Assembly (NCBI RefSeq): GCF_002210425.1
Contig: NZ_MWQK01000001.1
Span: 186,001-250,000 of the forward strand
Direction of reading: 5' to 3'
DNA length: 64,000 nucleotides
Source of the DNA: Fibrobacter sp. UWB2
GTDB taxonomy: Bacteria; Fibrobacterota; Fibrobacteria; Fibrobacterales; Fibrobacteraceae
The translations under genes were made by a program, and so were the position numbers. The notes under the pieces were generated by a model that worked only from the letters and a program-made list of their open reading frames with translations, was not told where the DNA came from and did not search any database. This document shows, piece by piece, positions 7,135-14,894 of this stretch; within the stretch, counting starts at the first letter, position 1; every line of letters begins with the position of its first letter.

Positions 7135-9033
7135 ATGAAAAATGCATTCAATACGATTCTTATTTTGACGGTGGTGGGTTTTGTAGCCCTTATCGCAGGC
7201 GCTCTTTACTTTGGCGCCCCGGCATTTGGCTGGATCATCATGATCGCCATCATGGCTGTTTACTTGGTGGAGCAATTTTCTGCCATCCGCAAGATGAAGC
7301 AGATTATCGCCGAAGACGAAGTTATCGATTCTTGCGAAAAAGGGAACGCTTATCCGGAGCCGGGAACGGGCGTTGTCGCGAAGAGAATTGAACTTGCAAA
7401 GCGTCTGTTGCAAAAGAACATCCGCCTCGATTCTCCGATTGCCTTTGATGTACTTTCGTCGGGGTCTTCGATTCCGCTCAACCGCAGCGTGGGTTCGACG
7501 GTCATCCTCCTTGGCCTTATGGGTACGTTCTTCGGCCTTATGCAGTCTGTGGCAACCGCCGGTGGTGCGATTGACAATTCCACGACGCAGGGCACGCTCG
7601 ATACGATCCAGGTGCTTTTCCAGAATATGAAGGGCATTTTCGGTACTAGCCTTTGTGGTTTGTTTGCCGCCTTGATTTTGAGTGCAAGCCGCACGGTGCT
7701 CAGCTCCAAGCGCGATGAATTCATGGCGCACCTCGACACCTTTACGCTCGACATGCAAAAAGATGAAAGTGCAGAAGGCGTGATTGAAGAAGACAAGAAC
7801 GAACTCGAACGCCTCTTTGAATCTGTTGAAAAGAATTTGTCCGTGATTGCATCTTCCGTGAAGGAAGGCTTGGCTGGCGTTGTTTCAATGGTGGGCGAGG
7901 AACTCTCTGCCATGACTTCGAAGCTGAACCAAGATGTCGTTGATTCTGTCCAGAAGGTTTCTACTGAAATGACTTCGTCGATTAAGACGGTCAATGATTC
8001 TCTCGCTGGTGCCGTGGCGAATATGAACGAATCAACGCAGAAGTTTGGCGAACTCGTTGGCGCTTCTGTGACGAACGCCTTTAGCCCGATTAACGAAAAT
8101 ATCGGTGCGCTCTCTAAGTCCGTTGAGGCAATCCCGTCGAAGCTCGACGATAAGCTTAATGGCATTTCTGCTGCCTTGAACGCAAGCCTCGATGGTCTTT
8201 CTTCAGGCGTTAAGTCTTCGCTTGATGGAGTTTCTGGCAATGTGGAAACCGCACTTTCTAAGGTCGCCTCTGAAGTTAAAGCAGGCCTTGATGGCGTTGC
8301 ATCCGATGTTAAGGCCGGTCTTCAGGATGTGGCGAAGGGCACGATGGATGTGGCATACCTTACTAAGGATGCTATGGACGAAGCTTCTAAGAGCATCGGT
8401 GATTCCGTTGCTGAACAGGTCAAGCAGTCTAGCGAACAGTGGGCTGATTTTATGCAGCGCCTCGAAGACAAGACGACCGCCAACGTGGATTCCCAGCGCG
8501 AAGGTCTAGAAACGCTCAAGAACGTGGCTCTCCAGGTTGCCGAAAAGGCTCAGGCGGGTTCTGCAGAACTTTCGCAGAACGTCTCCGAAAAGCTCGGCGC
8601 CCTTTCTTCCGACATTCTCGGCGCTTTCCAGAAGCTTTCCGAAACGTCGAGCGTGCTTCTCGAAGCTCAAAAGGCTCTTACCGAAAGCATCGACAATCGC
8701 GTGGTCAAGGAAAAAGAAGCTACGGACGCTCTTGGCGGAAACATCGTGGAAACCGCAGAACTTATGCGCGTGAATCAGTCCGAACTCAGCGCCAATCTCG
8801 AAATGCTGCGTAGCGGCCTCGAAACGATTCTCGAAAAGCTCTCCGGCGATACCGCAGAACATGAAGAAGAAGACAACTTCGTTGAACATCTCAACCAGTC
8901 TCTCGAAGCCTTCCATGAACGCGCAAGCGAAGTGCTCATGGAAAATGCGGTCAAGACTCAGGAAATCTTGCTCGAAGTTCTCGAACAGACACAGCGTTCT
9001 GCAATCCCCGCTCAACCTAAAGCTGAAGGTTAA
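7135..9033 (+). CDS. MotA/TolQ/ExbB-type proton channel with long cytoplasmic tail (ZorA-like)
   Basis: 632 aa. Four membrane segments at about 7-27, 31-48, 121-143 (VILLGLMGTFFGLMQSV) and 168-189 (IFGTSLCGLFAALILSA) match the MotA/TolQ/ExbB channel fold, with the typical G-T-F-F-G motif. Residues from about 195 to 632 form a very long helical tail. It includes at least five consecutive 11-residue repeats at 348-402 such as VKAGLDGVASD. ExbB and MotA lack such a tail; ZorA has one. The partner gene lies 5 nt downstream. Expected to form the pentameric part of a proton-driven stator. The process it drives is unknown; no flagellar or ton genes adjoin. Confidence 0.85.
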   Translation: MKNAFNTILILTVVGFVALIAGALYFGAPAFGWIIMIAIMAVYLVEQFSAIRKMKQIIAEDEVIDSCEKGNAYPEPGTGVVAKRIELAKRLLQKNIRLDSPIAFDVLSSGSSIPLNRSVGSTVILLGLMGTFFGLMQSVATAGGAIDNSTTQGTLDTIQVLFQNMKGIFGTSLCGLFAALILSASRTVLSSKRDEFMAHLDTFTLDMQKDESAEGVIEEDKNELERLFESVEKNLSVIASSVKEGLAGVVSMVGEELSAMTSKLNQDVVDSVQKVSTEMTSSIKTVNDSLAGAVANMNESTQKFGELVGASVTNAFSPINENIGALSKSVEAIPSKLDDKLNGISAALNASLDGLSSGVKSSLDGVSGNVETALSKVASEVKAGLDGVASDVKAGLQDVAKGTMDVAYLTKDAMDEASKSIGDSVAEQVKQSSEQWADFMQRLEDKTTANVDSQREGLETLKNVALQVAEKAQAGSAELSQNVSEKLGALSSDILGAFQKLSETSSVLLEAQKALTESIDNRVVKEKEATDALGGNIVETAELMRVNQSELSANLEMLRSGLETILEKLSGDTAEHEEEDNFVEHLNQSLEAFHERASEVLMENAVKTQEILLEVLEQTQRSAIPAQPKAEG

Positions 9034-9038
9034 TCATC

Positions 9039-9689
9039 ATGCGTCGCAATAGAGACGAAAATAGCAATCCATGGATGGCGTACACGGACTTGGGCGTGGC
9101 CCTCGTTTCGCTCTTTATCCTTGCGTTTGTGGCGATGGCGACCCTCAAGGAACAAAAAGCGGAAGACTTGACGCGTACTGAAGAAGAAGTGCTTAGCTGT
9201 CAGGAACAGATGCGTAAGATTGCGGCAGAACGCAATGCGCTTTTGTCCAAGAGCTTGCAGACTTCCATCGAAGCTGGCCTTATTGCACTAGAAGATGGCA
9301 AAATCCAGATTCAGGCGAGTTTCCTTTTCCCGATTAACGGAGCAAACCTCACTAAGGAAGGCGAGGGCGTGATTCGCGGTATCAGCAAGGGACTTTTAGA
9401 AGCTCTGGATACTACAGACGTGATCATGGTGAGTGGCTTTACGGACGACATTCCATTTAGCGGCTCGACATCTTATACGAACTGGAACCTTTCTACGGAA
9501 CGTGCCGTGAACGTGGTCAAGATGCTCGTGAAAATGGGCTTCCCGCCCGATAGGCTCTTTGCCGCAGGCTTTGGCGAACACCGCCCGAAGTACCCGAACG
9601 ATAGCGAAGAACATCGCCGTTTGAACCGTCGTGTGGAAATCGGTGTGACTCCGCTCCAGTCCAACAAAACAGCTGAGGTGACGCCCTAA
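9039..9689 (+). CDS. MotB/OmpA-type stator partner (ZorB-like)
   Basis: 216 aa. A short cytoplasmic N-terminus leads into one membrane helix, PWMAYTDLGVALVSLFIL, with Asp17 at its start, where MotB and ZorB carry the proton-binding Asp. A coiled-coil linker (about 37-75) precedes an OmpA-like peptidoglycan-binding domain (about 90-203): SGFTDDIP, NWNLSTERAVNVV, GFGEHRPKYPNDSE and LNRRVEI. This is a complete stator B subunit. It lies 5 nt after the channel gene and overlaps the next gene by one base (TAATG). It would anchor the motor to the cell wall. Confidence 0.88.
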   Translation: MRRNRDENSNPWMAYTDLGVALVSLFILAFVAMATLKEQKAEDLTRTEEEVLSCQEQMRKIAAERNALLSKSLQTSIEAGLIALEDGKIQIQASFLFPINGANLTKEGEGVIRGISKGLLEALDTTDVIMVSGFTDDIPFSGSTSYTNWNLSTERAVNVVKMLVKMGFPPDRLFAAGFGEHRPKYPNDSEEHRRLNRRVEIGVTPLQSNKTAEVTP

Positions 9690-10354
9690 TGGAAGAGCTC
9701 ACCGAAAAGCTATCCGTAATCAAGGAAAGTATCGATGCCATTCGCAAGACTGGCAAACTTTCGCATTGGCGGATGGTTTATGCGGATACGCTTTACACGC
9801 GTGCCCAGGAATATGTGGCGGTGGACCGTTACCCCGAGGCTAAACTTGTGGCGCAAAAGCTAGACCGCTGGATTCAAGCTCACAAGCCAGCTCTCGAGAC
9901 GAACAAGGGCGATGCACGCCCGCCGATGATTTTCTGGAATGCAGACTTGCTGAACAACATTGTGAAGCGCATCCGTTCAACGCTCGATGCAAAGAAAATG
10001 CTCGTGCCGTCTACGGAACGCGATTCTATCAATCGCCGTTTGAACATTGTCGATAGCTGGATCCAAAAAGGCGAATTCCTTGTCGCACACGATGAACTTT
10101 TGGCGCTCCGCAGTGCCTTGATTGCTCGACTCCGCCGCAGTTACCGCGCCCGCATTGTCGCGTCGTCTGCGTACAGTGGTGGATACGTTCAGCCGGCAGG
10201 TTCAACTGTAGGCCTCTACAACTCGCTCCATACGCTCGAAGAAACTTTCCACATCGTGGGTGAACATGACCCGATTTGGATCGAAGACTTCCTCGAAATT
10301 TACAATGATTTGTTTAGAATCGTGGATCGATTAGTCCCGCAAGACAAAAAGTAA
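9689..10354 (+). CDS. Unrecognised helical protein ending the motor operon, 221 aa
   Basis: Soluble, no signal peptide. Most of the sequence looks like paired amphipathic helices (MRVYADTLYTRAQEYVAV-like and LDRWIQAHKPAL), somewhat like TPR or other helical-hairpin scaffolds, with a Gly/Ser-rich loop (SSAYSGGYVQPAGST) at about 160-175. The start overlaps the stop of the stator B gene (TAATG), implying translational coupling and matched amounts. Followed by a strong bidirectional terminator. No family recognised; a cytoplasmic adaptor for the motor is a guess. Confidence 0.75.
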   Translation: MEELTEKLSVIKESIDAIRKTGKLSHWRMVYADTLYTRAQEYVAVDRYPEAKLVAQKLDRWIQAHKPALETNKGDARPPMIFWNADLLNNIVKRIRSTLDAKKMLVPSTERDSINRRLNIVDSWIQKGEFLVAHDELLALRSALIARLRRSYRARIVASSAYSGGYVQPAGSTVGLYNSLHTLEETFHIVGEHDPIWIEDFLEIYNDLFRIVDRLVPQDKK

Positions 10355-10366
10355 AGTCTGTATAAA

Positions 10367-10399
10367 AAAATGCCGCGCACTTGAGTTGCGCGGCATTTT
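10367..10399. terminator. Bidirectional terminator between the motor operon and argH
   Basis: A 13-bp perfect stem, AAAATGCCGCGCA pairing with TGCGCGGCATTTT, with a 7-nt loop. A-rich and T-rich flanks let it work for both converging transcripts. Confidence 0.88.
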
Positions 10400-10410
10400 C
10401 ACTTTGCAAT

Positions 10411-10442
10411 GTCATGCCCGCCATTGTGCGGGCATCTCCATC
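10411..10442. repeat. GTCAT-hairpin intergenic repeat
   Basis: GTCAT, then the stem GCCCGC / GCGGGC, then ATCTCCAT. Same frame (GTCAT, GC-rich hairpin, ATCnCCAT) as the copies at 30046 and 30686. Confidence 0.6.
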
Positions 10443-10451
10443 TCTGTCCAG

Positions 10452-11855
10452 TTATTTCTTGAGCTTCTTGAGAAGAGCTGTAGCCTTCGTGAACTGCTGC
10501 TTCACGGACTTCGGACCCGTACCGCCTTCGATATTGCGCTTGCTAACGCTATATTCGAACGTAAGCGTCTTCTTCATCTTGGCGACGTCCGGGACGCCTG
10601 CGGCGGCCCAAGCCTCGTCAGAAAGTTCTGTGAACTGCTTGCCTGCACGTGCGGCATCGCCGACGAGGCTTCCCACGACGTGGTGGGCGTCGCGGAACGG
10701 AACGCCTGCTTCCACGAGCAAGTCTGCAAGGTCAGTAGCGAGGAGCGCCGGGAGCATCTTGGAATGCATTGTCTCAAAGTTGAAACGAGCCGTTTCCAAA
10801 GCTTCCTTCATCACGCGGAGAATCACCTTCACGTTGTGGACGCTGTCAAAGACCGGTTCCTTGTCTTCTTGCAAGTCGCGGCTGTAGCTAAGCGGAGCGC
10901 CCTTCACGAGCGTGTAGAGCGCGGTGAAGTTCCCAAGCATGCGGCCAGACTTTCCGCGGATGAGTTCCATGGAGTCCGGATTCTTCTTCTGCGGCATCAT
11001 CGAAGAACCGCTTGAGAATGCATCGTGCAAGGTGAGGTAGCCAAATTCGCTAGAGCTCCAGTTCACAAAGTCTTCGGCATAACGGCTCATCGTGTTCGCG
11101 ATGATGGCGAGGTCGGCGTTGAATTCGAGCATCATGTCGCGATGGCTCACGGCATCAATGCTGTTCGGGCTCACGTCCTTGAAACCGAGTGCTTCAGCAA
11201 CGAGTGCGCGGTGGTACGGGAATGCAGAACCTGCCATAGCGCCACTGCCAAGTGGGAGCTGGCTATGCAATTCCAAGAAGTTGTCGAGACGCTTCACGTC
11301 ACGGCTCACGGCAAAGAACATGCTCATGAGGTAATGGCTAAAGTAAATCGGCTGTGCCTGCTGCAAGTGCGTATAGCCCGGCATCATCTTGCCAAAGTAC
11401 TTCTTGGAAAGGTCCAAAACCGTTTCCATAAGTTCAATTTCGAGCTGGCGGATTTCTGCAGCGCGGTGACGCATGTAAAGCTTGAAGTCCGTGCAGACCT
11501 GGTCATTGCGGCTACGGCCCGTGTGAATCTTCTTGCCGAGTGCGCCGATGCGTTCGGTGAGCACGCGTTCCACAGCCATGTGGATGTCTTCGTCGCTATC
11601 GCACCAGAGGTTTTTGCCGGCGTGGTAGTCGTCGAGAATGCTCTTGAGGCCGTCGCAAATCTTCTTGTAGTCTGCTTTAGAAAGAACGCCCGATTCCACG
11701 AGACCCTTGCCATGTCCGATGCTTCCTTCGATATCTTCTTCGATGAGTTCTGCATCAAACTGCAAGCTGAAACTTAAATCGACCATGCTCTGAGCCATGC
11801 CACTAGCAAAGCGGCCCGTCCACATGTTAGTCTGGGTATCTTTCTTCTTAGCCAT
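10452..11855 (-). CDS. argH: Argininosuccinate lyase
   Basis: Last step of arginine synthesis: argininosuccinate to arginine plus fumarate. 467 aa. The fumarase/aspartase signature GSSMMPQKKNPDS is intact, with TGRSRNDQV and SGMAQSMVDLS typical of ArgH. The ATG at 11855 is chosen because GAGG lies 7 nt upstream and the protein then begins MAKKKDTQTNMWTGRF, the family N-terminus; 15 extra upstream codons would overlap a hairpin. No other arg gene is near. The mRNA seems to begin with a hairpin (11876-11903) right after a promoter-like element. Confidence 0.95.
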   Translation of the reverse strand: MAKKKDTQTNMWTGRFASGMAQSMVDLSFSLQFDAELIEEDIEGSIGHGKGLVESGVLSKADYKKICDGLKSILDDYHAGKNLWCDSDEDIHMAVERVLTERIGALGKKIHTGRSRNDQVCTDFKLYMRHRAAEIRQLEIELMETVLDLSKKYFGKMMPGYTHLQQAQPIYFSHYLMSMFFAVSRDVKRLDNFLELHSQLPLGSGAMAGSAFPYHRALVAEALGFKDVSPNSIDAVSHRDMMLEFNADLAIIANTMSRYAEDFVNWSSSEFGYLTLHDAFSSGSSMMPQKKNPDSMELIRGKSGRMLGNFTALYTLVKGAPLSYSRDLQEDKEPVFDSVHNVKVILRVMKEALETARFNFETMHSKMLPALLATDLADLLVEAGVPFRDAHHVVGSLVGDAARAGKQFTELSDEAWAAAGVPDVAKMKKTLTFEYSVSKRNIEGGTGPKSVKQQFTKATALLKKLKK

Positions 11856-11867
11856 TGTAAACCTCAA

Positions 11868-11911
11868 ATAAAAAAGCCGTGAAATCGGCTGGATTTTCAC
11901 GGCAAAAGATA
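11868..11911 (-). promoter_or_regulatory. Promoter element plus 5' hairpin and U-tract before argH
   Basis: In minus-strand order: TATCTTTT (11911-11904), the stem GCCGTGAAA / TTTCACGGC (11903-11876), six T, then GAGG and the argH ATG. The hairpin plus U-tract looks like an intrinsic terminator. It could end the lipoprotein transcript, or sit at the 5' end of the argH mRNA as an attenuator or stabilising stem. Confidence 0.55.
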
Positions 11912-11921
11912 AAAAATTTTT

Positions 11922-12362
11922 TTAGTTCCAAGGGCTTTGTTCCCATTGGCTTTGACCTTGATATTCGTATTGGTTTTTAGCTTGTTTAGGCGAAACCTTC
12001 ACGCCTTTTGACTCTTCAAGATAGTCTATCATGCAAGTCTTTAGGTTTACTGTTCGCCTGCCGTTTGCGCTATTGGCAAAGCAGAGCGTTTCGACTTCTT
12101 GATTGCGGGTGAACTTGGTTCGGGCAACTTCGTATCCGTCGATATAGAATTCAAAGAACCCGTGTTTCATACCACTGCTGCAGCGGCCTGTAGCGGTAAC
12201 AGACTGGTTGTATTCATCGACAAAGTACCAACTTGCGTGTTCCATGTGCAATCCGGTGCAGTCAAAGGGTTTGTTCTGGTCTGCTGAAGTCTGGTACTTT
12301 TGGTACGATGAGCAGGAGCAAAGCAGAAATGCCATTGTGCAGAATGCGAAAAGCTTAGTCAA
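11922..12362 (-). CDS. Lipoprotein, 146 aa, unknown function
   Basis: Signal peptide with lipobox L-L-C-S-C, then a Cys-containing mature part (FDCTGLHME, GRCSSGMKHGFFEFYIDG, ETLCFANS, LKTCMIDY). The FFEFYIDGYEV block suggests a small beta-sheet domain. Start choice: a TTG at 12362 has AGG 6 nt upstream and gives MTKLFAFCTMAFLLC. The ATG at 12374 abuts the U-tract of a hairpin with no room for an SD, so TTG is preferred. The last residues are Gln/Ser/Trp-rich. No family recognised. Confidence 0.68.
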   Translation of the reverse strand: MTKLFAFCTMAFLLCSCSSYQKYQTSADQNKPFDCTGLHMEHASWYFVDEYNQSVTATGRCSSGMKHGFFEFYIDGYEVARTKFTRNQEVETLCFANSANGRRTVNLKTCMIDYLEESKGVKVSPKQAKNQYEYQGQSQWEQSPWN

Positions 12363-12374
12363 TTCAAACCTCAT

Positions 12375-12407
12375 AAAAAAAGCCGAGAAAAATCTCGGCT
12401 AAAGATA
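12375..12407 (-). promoter_or_regulatory. Promoter element plus 5' hairpin and U-tract before the 11922-12362 gene
   Basis: In minus-strand order: TATCTTTA (12407-12400), the stem AGCCGAGA / TCTCGGCT with a 4-nt loop, seven T, then ATGAGG acting as SD and the TTG start. Same order of parts as before argH. Confidence 0.55.
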
Positions 12408-12422
12408 AATATTTTTTGAGAG

Positions 12423-12983
12423 CTAATCCCAGACGCTTTTTCTGACGGCTGTGGGTTCAGCTTCAGAATTAGAATCTTCGTAAGTCGATTCCACTTCTGT
12501 GGGTTCCTGAACGCTTTCAACGGGCTTAACAGTCTTTTCTACTTTCTTGGAAGATGTGTAGGGGCGGTCCCAAACGCTACCTCCATTGCTAAAGCCAGAA
12601 TTACTATTGCCGGTTCTTAACACGTACGAGTCAATGGGAATCTCAATTTCATCGGGGTACGCTTTGTAAAGCCAAAACGACAAGCAATAAGTGACTGGCA
12701 TAAACAAAATGCTCATGAAAGTCACTTCACGATGAATGTTGACGCTTCCGACTCTTTGACCGTCCATATAAGCCTCTAGTTGGCCGCCCGCTCTTGTTCC
12801 GCGTGTCTGGACGGTGCAGTCTTCGTCGCTACCCAGCCTGCAAATCGGATTACCGTTGAGGTAAATGTCGTACGGTTTAGATCCGTATTGGCTTGCGACA
12901 ATCGAAGAGCGCCCGGCAAAGCACCCGGTCAGATTCACTGACACGGCTGCAAGCAACAATATGGAAAGAATCTTGGTCTTCAT
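12423..12983 (-). CDS. Lipoprotein with PEGA-like start and C-terminal low-complexity tail, 186 aa
   Basis: Lipobox L-T-G-C. The mature part (YLNGNPICRLGSDEDCTV, GGQLEAYMDGQRVGSVN) looks like a small PEGA-type beta domain. A hydrophobic stretch near 88-108 (FMSILFMPVTYCLSFWLY) follows. The tail from about 130 is Ser/Glu/Pro-rich and holds two SVWD motifs, one in GGSVWDRP and one at the very end (KSVWD). It begins 1 nt after the outer membrane protein gene's stop, so the two are cotranscribed. Function unknown. Confidence 0.7.
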   Translation of the reverse strand: MKTKILSILLLAAVSVNLTGCFAGRSSIVASQYGSKPYDIYLNGNPICRLGSDEDCTVQTRGTRAGGQLEAYMDGQRVGSVNIHREVTFMSILFMPVTYCLSFWLYKAYPDEIEIPIDSYVLRTGNSNSGFSNGGSVWDRPYTSSKKVEKTVKPVESVQEPTEVESTYEDSNSEAEPTAVRKSVWD

Positions 12984-12984
12984 A

Positions 12985-13995
12985 TTAGAATCCGACAGCG
13001 AGACCCAGACCGAACTTGAAGCCGTTCATGTAGTGCTTCGATTCAATAAGATTCGTGACGTTGCCCTTCGTATCGAACTGTTCTCTGTAGAACGGAGTTT
13101 CGAAGAAGTCGATGAAGTAGTTCACCTGAGCGAGGAACATCACGCGGCTAGCACGGTTGAACAAGACACCGCCACCGATCTGCATGGAAATACCATTGGA
13201 CTGGTGTTCGTCGTCATAGTGATCGGTATCAACGTATGTGTAGCGCATACTGTAGGAGAGGCCGCCACCGGCATACGGGGTGATGTTCGTGGTTGTGAAC
13301 GGATAGTATGCGGAAAGGCTCAAATCGATAAGAATCGGTCTGTCATGGTCTTCGCCCAGGTTGCTCATCGTCCAGTCAAAGCCGAAGAGGAGGTCCCTAG
13401 CATCGTACAAGACGAAGAGGCCAAGGCCTGCGTCCATCTTTGCTTCTGTCGGGTTGAGCGGGAGAGCACCCACAATTCTTGCACCCCAGTAAGAGGTCAC
13501 GCCTTTCTTTCTCGGGTTTTTGGTTTCCTGTTCGGTGACGGTATAGATGTCGTCATCGTTGGTAGCCTTGTTCTTTGTGCCGATATTGCGTGCGACACGC
13601 TGGATAATCGGGTCAAAATCATCGGGGTTTTTTGCCTTGAGGCGGTCGCTCCAGACCGGGGCTTCGTTATTGATGTCGTAGAGCTTGAATGCTGTAATGA
13701 CATTTTCGCCCAGGCGGGTGAATTCAGCCATGATGAACTTGGTGCAGTTCTTCTTGATGGCGATATTGTTTGCGGATTCACGGTCGCCGACTTTCACGGA
13801 GTCGTCTTCTGCGTAGTTAATCAGAACAAAACGACCGTTGTCATCGATATAGGCGTTCATGAGTTTTTCGGCGGCTACGCCAAAGTCTTCGTTTAAGCCG
13901 ACCATGCTGAACGGTGCCATATAGACTCGTTCGGTAGCAAAAACTGATGCGGCGAGAGCAAGCGATGCTACTAAAAATTTCTTGAAACAATTCAT
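12985..13995 (-). CDS. Outer-membrane beta-barrel protein with N-terminal periplasmic domain
   Basis: 336 aa. Signal peptide MNCFKKFLVASLALAASVFA. Residues about 22-150 form a soluble alpha/beta domain (AEKLMNAYIDDNGRFVLIN, ENVITAFKLYDINNE). This resembles the lipoprotein/CsgG-like domain found before such barrels. Residues about 165-336 carry alternating beta strands ending in FKFGLGLAVGF, typical of a small outer-membrane barrel. Clear SD AAGGAGAT 8 nt upstream. Leads a two-gene operon with the following lipoprotein. Confidence 0.75.
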   Translation of the reverse strand: MNCFKKFLVASLALAASVFATERVYMAPFSMVGLNEDFGVAAEKLMNAYIDDNGRFVLINYAEDDSVKVGDRESANNIAIKKNCTKFIMAEFTRLGENVITAFKLYDINNEAPVWSDRLKAKNPDDFDPIIQRVARNIGTKNKATNDDDIYTVTEQETKNPRKKGVTSYWGARIVGALPLNPTEAKMDAGLGLFVLYDARDLLFGFDWTMSNLGEDHDRPILIDLSLSAYYPFTTTNITPYAGGGLSYSMRYTYVDTDHYDDEHQSNGISMQIGGGVLFNRASRVMFLAQVNYFIDFFETPFYREQFDTKGNVTNLIESKHYMNGFKFGLGLAVGF

Positions 13996-14120
13996 ATTGA
14001 ATATCTCCTTTTAAGGATTAATCTAGCAATTATAAGGTAAAAAGAAAAGTGTTTTTTTAGTACAAAGGGATAAATGGAAAGAAAATTACGCTAAAATGCG
14101 CATTTTGGGGATAAAATCCG

Positions 14121-14891
14121 TTAGCCCGGCAATTCTTTTTCGAGAATTTCCTTCATTTTATGCGTGAGTTTGGTAGCACTTTTGGTCAGAGGCTCGTTTT
14201 CGTATTCTTTTACCGGAATGGGGGCGAGTATTTTCAAGTTGTATATATAACGTTCTGTCGGGTGAAATTGCAACAACTTGTCATGCTTGCGGAGGCCGAT
14301 TTTTTCATTACCGCCAAAGAAAATAGGAACAACTTCTCTTTTTGCATAAAGTGCAAAACGGGCGGCCCCTTTCTTGAATTCCCATGGCTCTCCGGGCTTG
14401 CTACGGGTACCTTCGGGGAATATGATAAGGTTGTTCCCTTCGTCCATGGAGGATTTCGCTATTTCAAGTTGATCTTCAAACGGGATGTTGTTTGGTATGT
14501 ACAAGTTCTTGATGATAAGCGAAATAAATTTGTTTTGGATGAGCTCGCCTTTTACAATGCAATTTGCATTAGGTATAAGCGAAAAAAGGATGACAACGTC
14601 GAATAAAGAGGGGTGGTTTGCGATGACGACTTTGGAACGGAGGTTCTTGAGGGAATCCCTGTTTTCGACGGTGAGTCGAATGGCTCCTAAATGTTCGGCT
14701 ATTTTGACGAAAATTTTAAAGTATTGGTGGTTGAATTTGCGGACAAAAATCTTGAATCTTCTTTCGTTAAAACCCGTGATAATATGGATGATGGGGAAAA
14801 GAAGTATTGCGAGAATTAGGCTACAAATGCCGAAAAAGGCAAAGCAGAAAAGCTTTGCTAAAACGCGGCGTATGTAGCGGATTTTTTCCAT
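14121..14891 (-). CDS. PlsC-type 1-acyl-glycerol-3-phosphate acyltransferase of the aryl-polyene cluster
   Basis: 256 aa. N-terminal membrane helix (about 13-38), then the PlsC motifs N-H93-P-S-L-F-D98 (HX4D catalytic pair) and FPEGTRS (158-164). This is the PlsC/AGPAT fold. Third gene of the minus arm of the pigment cluster, 3 nt after the chain-length-factor gene. In aryl-polyene loci an ApeD-like acyltransferase occupies this role and probably joins lipid chains around the polyene. A housekeeping PlsC is the alternative, but the tight operon argues for the pigment role. Confidence 0.82.
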   Translation of the reverse strand: MEKIRYIRRVLAKLFCFAFFGICSLILAILLFPIIHIITGFNERRFKIFVRKFNHQYFKIFVKIAEHLGAIRLTVENRDSLKNLRSKVVIANHPSLFDVVILFSLIPNANCIVKGELIQNKFISLIIKNLYIPNNIPFEDQLEIAKSSMDEGNNLIIFPEGTRSKPGEPWEFKKGAARFALYAKREVVPIFFGGNEKIGLRKHDKLLQFHPTERYIYNLKILAPIPVKEYENEPLTKSATKLTHKMKEILEKELPG

Positions 14892-14894
14892 TTA

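Noticed and set aside
6210-10354. A Zorya anti-phage system
   Set aside because: Only the ZorA/ZorB-like motor is present. No ZorC, ZorD (helicase/nuclease) or ZorE (HNH) motif was seen, and the neighbours are housekeeping genes rather than a defence island.
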